A stretch of DNA of 64,000 nucleotides from DASUHT01 sp038230835. GTDB lineage: Bacteria; Actinomycetota; Thermoleophilia; Gaiellales; JAICJC01. Shown in pieces: positions 59,871 to 64,000 of this stretch (positions are counted from its first letter, which is position 1; each line of letters starts with the position of its first letter). The stretch lies in contig JBBRMM010000008.1 of NCBI GenBank assembly GCA_038230835.1, positions 1-64,000 of the forward strand, in the 5' to 3' direction. The notes below the pieces were generated by a model. The model worked only from the letters and a program-made list of their open reading frames with translations. It made no database searches and had not been told where the DNA came from. The position numbers were made by a program, and so were the translations under genes.

Positions 59871-59943
59871 GCGGACGTAGCTCAGTTGGTAGAGCGTTGG
59901 CTTCCCAAGCCAAAGGTCGCGGGTTCGAGACCCGTCGTCCGCT
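59871..59943 (+). tRNA. tRNA-Gly(CCC)
   Basis: Full cloverleaf: acceptor GCGGACG with CGTCCGC, D-arm GCTCAGTTGGTAGAGC, anticodon arm TTGGC-TTCCCAA-GCCAA (anticodon CCC), T-arm GCGGG-TTCGAGA-CCCGT (one pair mismatched at the edge). CCA is not encoded. Confidence 0.93.
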
Positions 59944-60051
59944 CTTTCCAAGCCAAATCAGCCGGACTTTGTGACACTCGGTGATTCCCCAACACTCGGT
60001 TGAGGTTGGGTCACCCCTGTGGCCAGGCAGACCCCGCCAGCGCGCTCCGGC

Positions 60052-60540
60052 TCAGGGTGGAAGGAAGGCGAGAACCTTTTCATGCGGCCACTCGGTGGTG
60101 AGAATGCGACCCAGGTTGGGCTCCGTGCTCGCGATGATGTAGGGAATCTCGTCAGGATCGCGGGGAGCCGCGGAGACGGATGCGCCGAGTAGCACGTCGC
60201 CCCATGGTGGCGCTGCGTTTGCCAGGAGGCCGGTCAAGCGAAGGTTCACGTATTCGGGCAAGTGCCAGACCCGCCAGGCGTTGTGGAGATCGTCTGACTC
60301 GATTTCGATCCAGACGCCGTAGGTCACAGTGAAGCCCCCCGTCAACGCCACCGGCATCAACGTGCGGATGAAGAAACCCACGTCCTTTACGGCGAGCAGC
60401 GGGTCGTCTCCCCAAACTCGTCCTTCGAGTTCAGAGTCGGGGATGGCGAAGACTGAATCAGGCCGCTTGAACTTGACCTGGCGGTTGTGGTCGTCGAGTG
60501 GGCGGCCACATGTTGGGCAGTGTCGGCTTGCTGTGGGCAT
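60052..60540 (-). CDS. DUF2199-like protein
   Basis: A 162-residue protein: HCPTCGRPLDDH zinc-ribbon-like start, PDSVFAIPDSELEGRVWGDD, VKDVGFFIRTLMPVAL, TYGVWIEIESDDLHNAW, then PWGDVLLGASVSAAPRDPDE. This is the DUF2199 pattern (function unknown, often an immunity or house-keeping protein in mixed contexts). ATG 60540 is used. Confidence 0.75.
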   Translation of the reverse strand: MPTASRHCPTCGRPLDDHNRQVKFKRPDSVFAIPDSELEGRVWGDDPLLAVKDVGFFIRTLMPVALTGGFTVTYGVWIEIESDDLHNAWRVWHLPEYVNLRLTGLLANAAPPWGDVLLGASVSAAPRDPDEIPYIIASTEPNLGRILTTEWPHEKVLAFLPP

Positions 60541-60924
60541 CCAGTCAGCCTACTAGCCGGGATGTTGGCCGGCAGGCGCAGAGGTACCGCGAGCCCGCAT
60601 CGCTCTGGACGCTCCACCACAGCCTCAGCCAGTTCTTCAACCCGAGCGTGGGCGGCAGGCGGAACGCGGCCGCACCGCGCTGCTCACAACGTCCTCGTAG
60701 ACGCCGACGATGAACCGGAGCTCGCGCTCACCGATAGGCGGCCTGTTGGGCGCGTCGGTGATCGTCTTCTACACGGCGATTGACGCATCACGTAGCACCC
60801 GCTCGTCAGCCCACCGCCGTTCGGGCAGAGGGACCGTTGGCTTGCACGGTGATCTTAGTCATGGTATGTTCGGCGGATCCGCGGGCGGCGAAGGCTGACC
60901 CGACGACCTCTGTCAGGGGGCACA
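60541..60924. other. 384-base region without supported gene
   Basis: Short frames here have no recognisable motif, conserved start or ribosome site. The segment 60590-60640 reads REPASLWTLHHSLSQFF in one frame and may be a decayed gene. The promoter of the following secreted-protein gene should lie near 60860-60910. Confidence 0.45.
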
Positions 60925-63515
60925 ATGGTCGAGCAGTCGTCGGTTTCGCGTTCGAAGTGGGGCTGGGCGCGGTGGATGGTGGTGGTGTTTGCGGTCATGG
61001 CGGTTGTGGGAGGTGGTAGCGCGTCGGTCGCGTCGGCGCGTGGGCTTCACACGTTCGTTTCGCACAGCGCGCGGGTTGGGGCTGGGTCGCGGATTCCTGG
61101 GGCTGCTGCGAATGAGATCACGGGGTATATGACGGAGCACGGGGGGCAGGTGCAGTCAGCGGCGGCGGTGTACGTCGATTATTGGGGTTGGACGGGGTCT
61201 GACCCGGTGGGTGAGCAGTCGGTGTTGGAGGGCTTCTTGAATCACGTTGGTGGGAGCGGTTGGTTGGGGACGGTCGATCAGTACGGCGCGGGCAATCCCA
61301 GCGGGCTGCTCAAGGGCACATGGACCGATACCACCAACACGATCCCCACCTCGCCGACTCAAGCCCAGTTGGCTGCGGAGGCTGACCAGGCAGCGCTTCA
61401 CTTCGGGGTCGCGGCGACCGCGGTGCAGACGATCTCCGAGACGGGTACGGTGACAGGCGGGTCGTTCACGCTCACGTATATGGGCGCGCCGGCGCAGACA
61501 ACGGCGGCGATCGTCTGGAACGCCTCGGCCGCGCAGGTGCAGGCAGCACTGCAGGCGCTGTCCCAACTCGGCTCGAACATCACGTGCAGTGGAGGCCCAC
61601 TTTCAACAGTCGCGGTCGCGTGCACGTTCGGGAAGAACTTTGCGGGCCTGTCGTGGCCTGCGCTCGTGCCGACGTCGTCGCTGACCGGCTCGAAGGCGAA
61701 GGTGAGTGTTGTGGTCAACGTCAAGGGAGGGGAGACCCCGGCGAGCCTTCAGAACGTGCAGATCGTGGTGGCGACCCCGCCGGGCAACGACCCGGATGGC
61801 ACCAACACGAAGTTCTGCGGGTTTCACTCTTAGGCGACCTTCGCCGCGTATACAGCGCTTCCGTATGCGGGTGACATCCCGAATTGTGCTGCGGGTGGGC
61901 TGATCAATCCCGTGAACGCCGCGACCATGGTGGAAGGCCACGAGTTGGCCGAGACGATCACCGACCCCGGCGCGTGCACGGCTTGGCATGACGATAACAC
62001 CCCGCCGCCCACCCAACCGTGCAACGAGCTGGGCGACAAGTGCCAGAACGGGCCGACCGGGGCCGTTCTCTACAATCCGGTCAGCATGAATGGCCAGTCG
62101 TACTTTGTGCAGCCTTTGTGGAGCAACCTCATCAACGATTGCTCCTATGGCACCACGTACGACTCCGTCCAAACGGCGTTTCAGGCCAACACGGGGAACC
62201 TGTGGATCGTTCCGGGCCTGGGGGGCACCACGTTGGGGATTACGCCGCGGACGAGTCCCAGCCTGGCCCATCTGACGCTGGGCGGGTATGAGGCGGCGTT
62301 CAACGCTGATGGTGGGGGCGGCTTGTGGAATACGGGATTCGGCAACGGGTCGGACACCTACACTTGGAACGCCGGGTTAGACCCTCATGCCAGTCCAGGT
62401 ATCTGCCCGCTCCAGGCCAGTGGTGGCTACGAAGACGTGTTCAACTCCAACGTCAACACCCTCTGGAGCGCACAGGGTGTCCCGCTCGCTCTTATCCATA
62501 CGCCCACCAGCCTCCAATCGTCGGCGGGGCCGCTGACCATCGCGGCGGGTACCTCTCCCAGTGATACATGCGTCACGAGTGGAGGGTGGGACACCGCTTG
62601 GCATGTTTCGGACGATTCGCTGTGGCGGGGAGGGTCGGTCCGGGCACCGTTGGTGGTTTCAGTGGAACATCGCTCGGTGTTTATCCGGGGACGAGTCCTT
62701 CGATCGTTGTCCAGCCCGCGACAGACCAGGGTCTGCTGATTGCGTTCCATACGTCCGGCGGGTGGTTGGGGTACCTCGATAACACCGGTACGCTGAGAAG
62801 ACCACAGGCGTGTAATGGCGCGTTCTGCCCGATTTCCAACGGCGCAAACGCGACGCAGACGATCTCGGCGACGGGGACCGTGACCGGTGGCACGTTCACG
62901 CTCGCGTTCAACTGGGCAGGGCGGGGTGCTGGCCAGACGACGGCTGCGATTCCCTGGAACGCGACAGCTGCCCAGCTGCAGGCGGCGCTGGTGGCGCTGT
63001 CTTCGATTGGCACAGGGAACCTCACCTGTACGGGAGGGCCGCTCCCCGCCACCGCTATGCAATGCACGTTCGTTGGAGCGTTGGCGAAGCAGCCCGAGCT
63101 GGCGATGAAACCTGCCAAGTCGCTTACGGGTACCAAGCCCAATATCAAGGTGACGGCGAATAATGCGGGTGCGACGCCGGCCAGTCCCAGCGTGTGCTTC
63201 CTGGCCAGCCAGGGCTATGCCGCCGAGTTCGCGTGGCGCGGCCCGAATAACCAGCTCATGACCTATGGCCCCGCCCAGGAGGGTGGGTTGCTTGACTGGT
63301 CGGAGCTGGGCTATCCGGGCAAGAGTGCGACGGGGGTTCCGGGCACGGTTGATCCCGGGTCGGACCCGGCCATCACGTGTCCCGCGAGTGGTGGGTATCA
63401 GGTCGCGTTCCAGGGGAGCGGTGGCAAGCTGAACGCGGTGGGTGCTGGCGACACCAACACTGGCTATGGGATGGCGCGGTTCACCAGCCCGGCGGAGGCG
63501 TCGAGGACCCAGTAG
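60925..63515 (+). pseudogene. Secreted HELAE-type protease-like protein, broken by TAG and a frameshift
   Basis: Three pieces form one protein. The first (60925-61833) has a signal peptide, ITGYMTEHGGQVQSAAAVYV and a beta module (TVTGGSFTLTYMGAPAQTTA), and stops at TAG 61831-61833. The second, in the same frame, continues ATFAAYTALPYAGD and VEGHELAETITDP, a HExxE/D zinc-site-like motif, then WIVPGLGGTTLG and TWNAGL repeats. Near 62630 a one-base loss shifts the frame, and the third piece has GPGTVGGFSGTSLGVYPGT and a second copy of the beta module (TVTGGTFTLAFNWAG). It is either a true pseudogene or two sequence errors. Confidence 0.65.
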
Positions 63516-63828
63516 CACCTCTTCACTCCGCGATCAGCGTGGTGTCCCGGCGCGCCGAGACTCGGCCGGTGTGCGCTCGGGACGTCGTTCAGCCTCAAAA
63601 GGGCGAGCGCGCTTCCCAAGGCTGCGTGTTCGACGTCGAGGTGAAGACGCCCGGTGCCGGCCTCAGCGGCTTTGCCACCGTCCCCGGCGCGACCATCCTT
63701 CGGCTTGTCGGAAGCGACGACCAATGACCCCCTCATCGAACGCCGCAACACCAGCTGACACCCTCCCCGGGCACCCCGCGCGCTGTAGACTCGGGCCCGA
63801 CTGGATAGCCCGAGGGATGAGGACAGAA
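63516..63828. other. 313-base region before the superoxide dismutase gene
   Basis: One frame ends at 63727 (CVFDVEVKTPGAGLSGFATV) but has no believable start and no family. The sod promoter must lie in the last 80 bases; TGTAGACT near 63784 and GGATAG near 63802 are possible elements. GAGGA lies nine bases before the sod ATG. Confidence 0.4.
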
Positions 63829-64000
63829 ATGGCTCACGAACTCCCACCGCTTCAGTACAGCTACGACGCGTTGGAGCCGATCATTGACGAGGCGACGATG
63901 CGGCTTCACCACGACAAGCATCACGCCACCTACGTCAAGAACCTGAACGCGGCGCTGGAGGGGTCGGAGTGGGCTGACCGGCCGATGGAGCAGTTGCTCG
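63829..64000 (+). CDS. sodA: Superoxide dismutase [Mn/Fe], 5' part
   Basis: The first 57 residues of a Mn/Fe superoxide dismutase, cut by the window end: ELPPLQYSYDALEPIIDEAT, LHHDKHHATYVKNLNAALEG. The His of LHHDKHH includes the first metal ligand. The metal (Mn, Fe or cambialistic) cannot be told without the C-terminal half. GAGGA precedes the ATG. Confidence 0.93.
   Translation, partial: MAHELPPLQYSYDALEPIIDEATMRLHHDKHHATYVKNLNAALEGSEWADRPMEQLL

Noticed and set aside
61831..61833. TAG as a recoded (pyrrolysine) codon
   Set aside because: There is no supporting context, the gene also has a frameshift, and the host type does not suggest pyrrolysine use; a nonsense change or error is simpler.
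63377..63727. 116-residue plus-strand frame before sod
   Set aside because: It overlaps the end of the broken secreted-protein gene, has no ribosome site and no recognisable motif.

Overview
The window is high-GC DNA with many GTG starts and stop/start overlaps of 1 to 4 bases. The gene order uvrC-yvcK-whiA-gap-pgk-tpiA-gpmI, an actinobacterial-type coproheme decarboxylase (HemQ), TadE-like genes and DUF3467 point to an actinomycete. A deep lineage such as Thermoleophilia is plausible, but I cannot prove it from this sequence.

Positions 1 to about 35,800 are an accessory island of metal, redox and sulfur genes bounded by mobile-element debris: an IS481-type transposase tail at the left edge, a tRNA-Thr 3' fragment with repeats near 31.9-32.1 kb, and a truncated IS1380-type transposase beside tRNA-Leu at 35.0-35.9 kb. 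In order it holds: (i) an ABC exporter with a divergent two-component system (0.2-4.0 kb); (ii) a CDF pseudogene and a copZ-copA-csoR copper operon with a CsoR box (4.1-7.4 kb); (iii) an eight-gene CopC/CopD, thiol-redox and Met/Cys-rich membrane protein operon (7.6-13.6 kb); (iv) a CcdA/TlpA/CcmH thiol-redox operon ending in a BlaI repressor and an M56 protease (13.7-17.6 kb), with matching 20-bp palindromes ahead of operons iii and iv; (v) a PCYCGC lipoprotein gene with an apparent selenocysteine UGA and two frameshifts (17.8-18.4 kb); (vi) a metal-responsive ArsR regulator with two CDF exporters (18.6-20.7 kb); (vii) a chromate-resistance operon with split and duplicated ChrB (21.1-25.8 kb); (viii) a His-rich CDF exporter (26.1-26.9 kb); (ix) a sulfur/methylation operon: ArsR-rhodanese, MBL hydrolase, MFS, an ArsM-like methyltransferase with an in-frame UGA and a SECIS-like hairpin, and DsrE (27.1-31.7 kb); (x) an 819-residue persulfide dioxygenase/rhodanese/sulfite oxidase fusion (32.4-34.8 kb).

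From 35.9 kb on the content is mostly housekeeping: CaiB transferase, Bcp peroxiredoxin, transporters, apt, hemQ, a TadE-type secretion module, carbonic anhydrase, uvrC-yvcK-whiA, a tightly coupled glycolytic operon, a sigma factor, a phosphoesterase, an M48 protease, argS, an EamA exporter, mscL, an NlpC/P60 hydrolase, tRNA-Gly, a DUF2199 protein, a broken secreted protease-like gene and the start of a superoxide dismutase.

The most interesting signal is evidence for selenocysteine in the island. Two unrelated genes have UGA where family members carry a functional Cys, each followed at the right distance by a hairpin that fits the bacterial SECIS pattern. No selA/selB/selD and no convincing selC lie in the window. 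Several frames are broken by single-base deletions, some of them in homopolymers, so sequence error must be excluded before any are called true pseudogenes.
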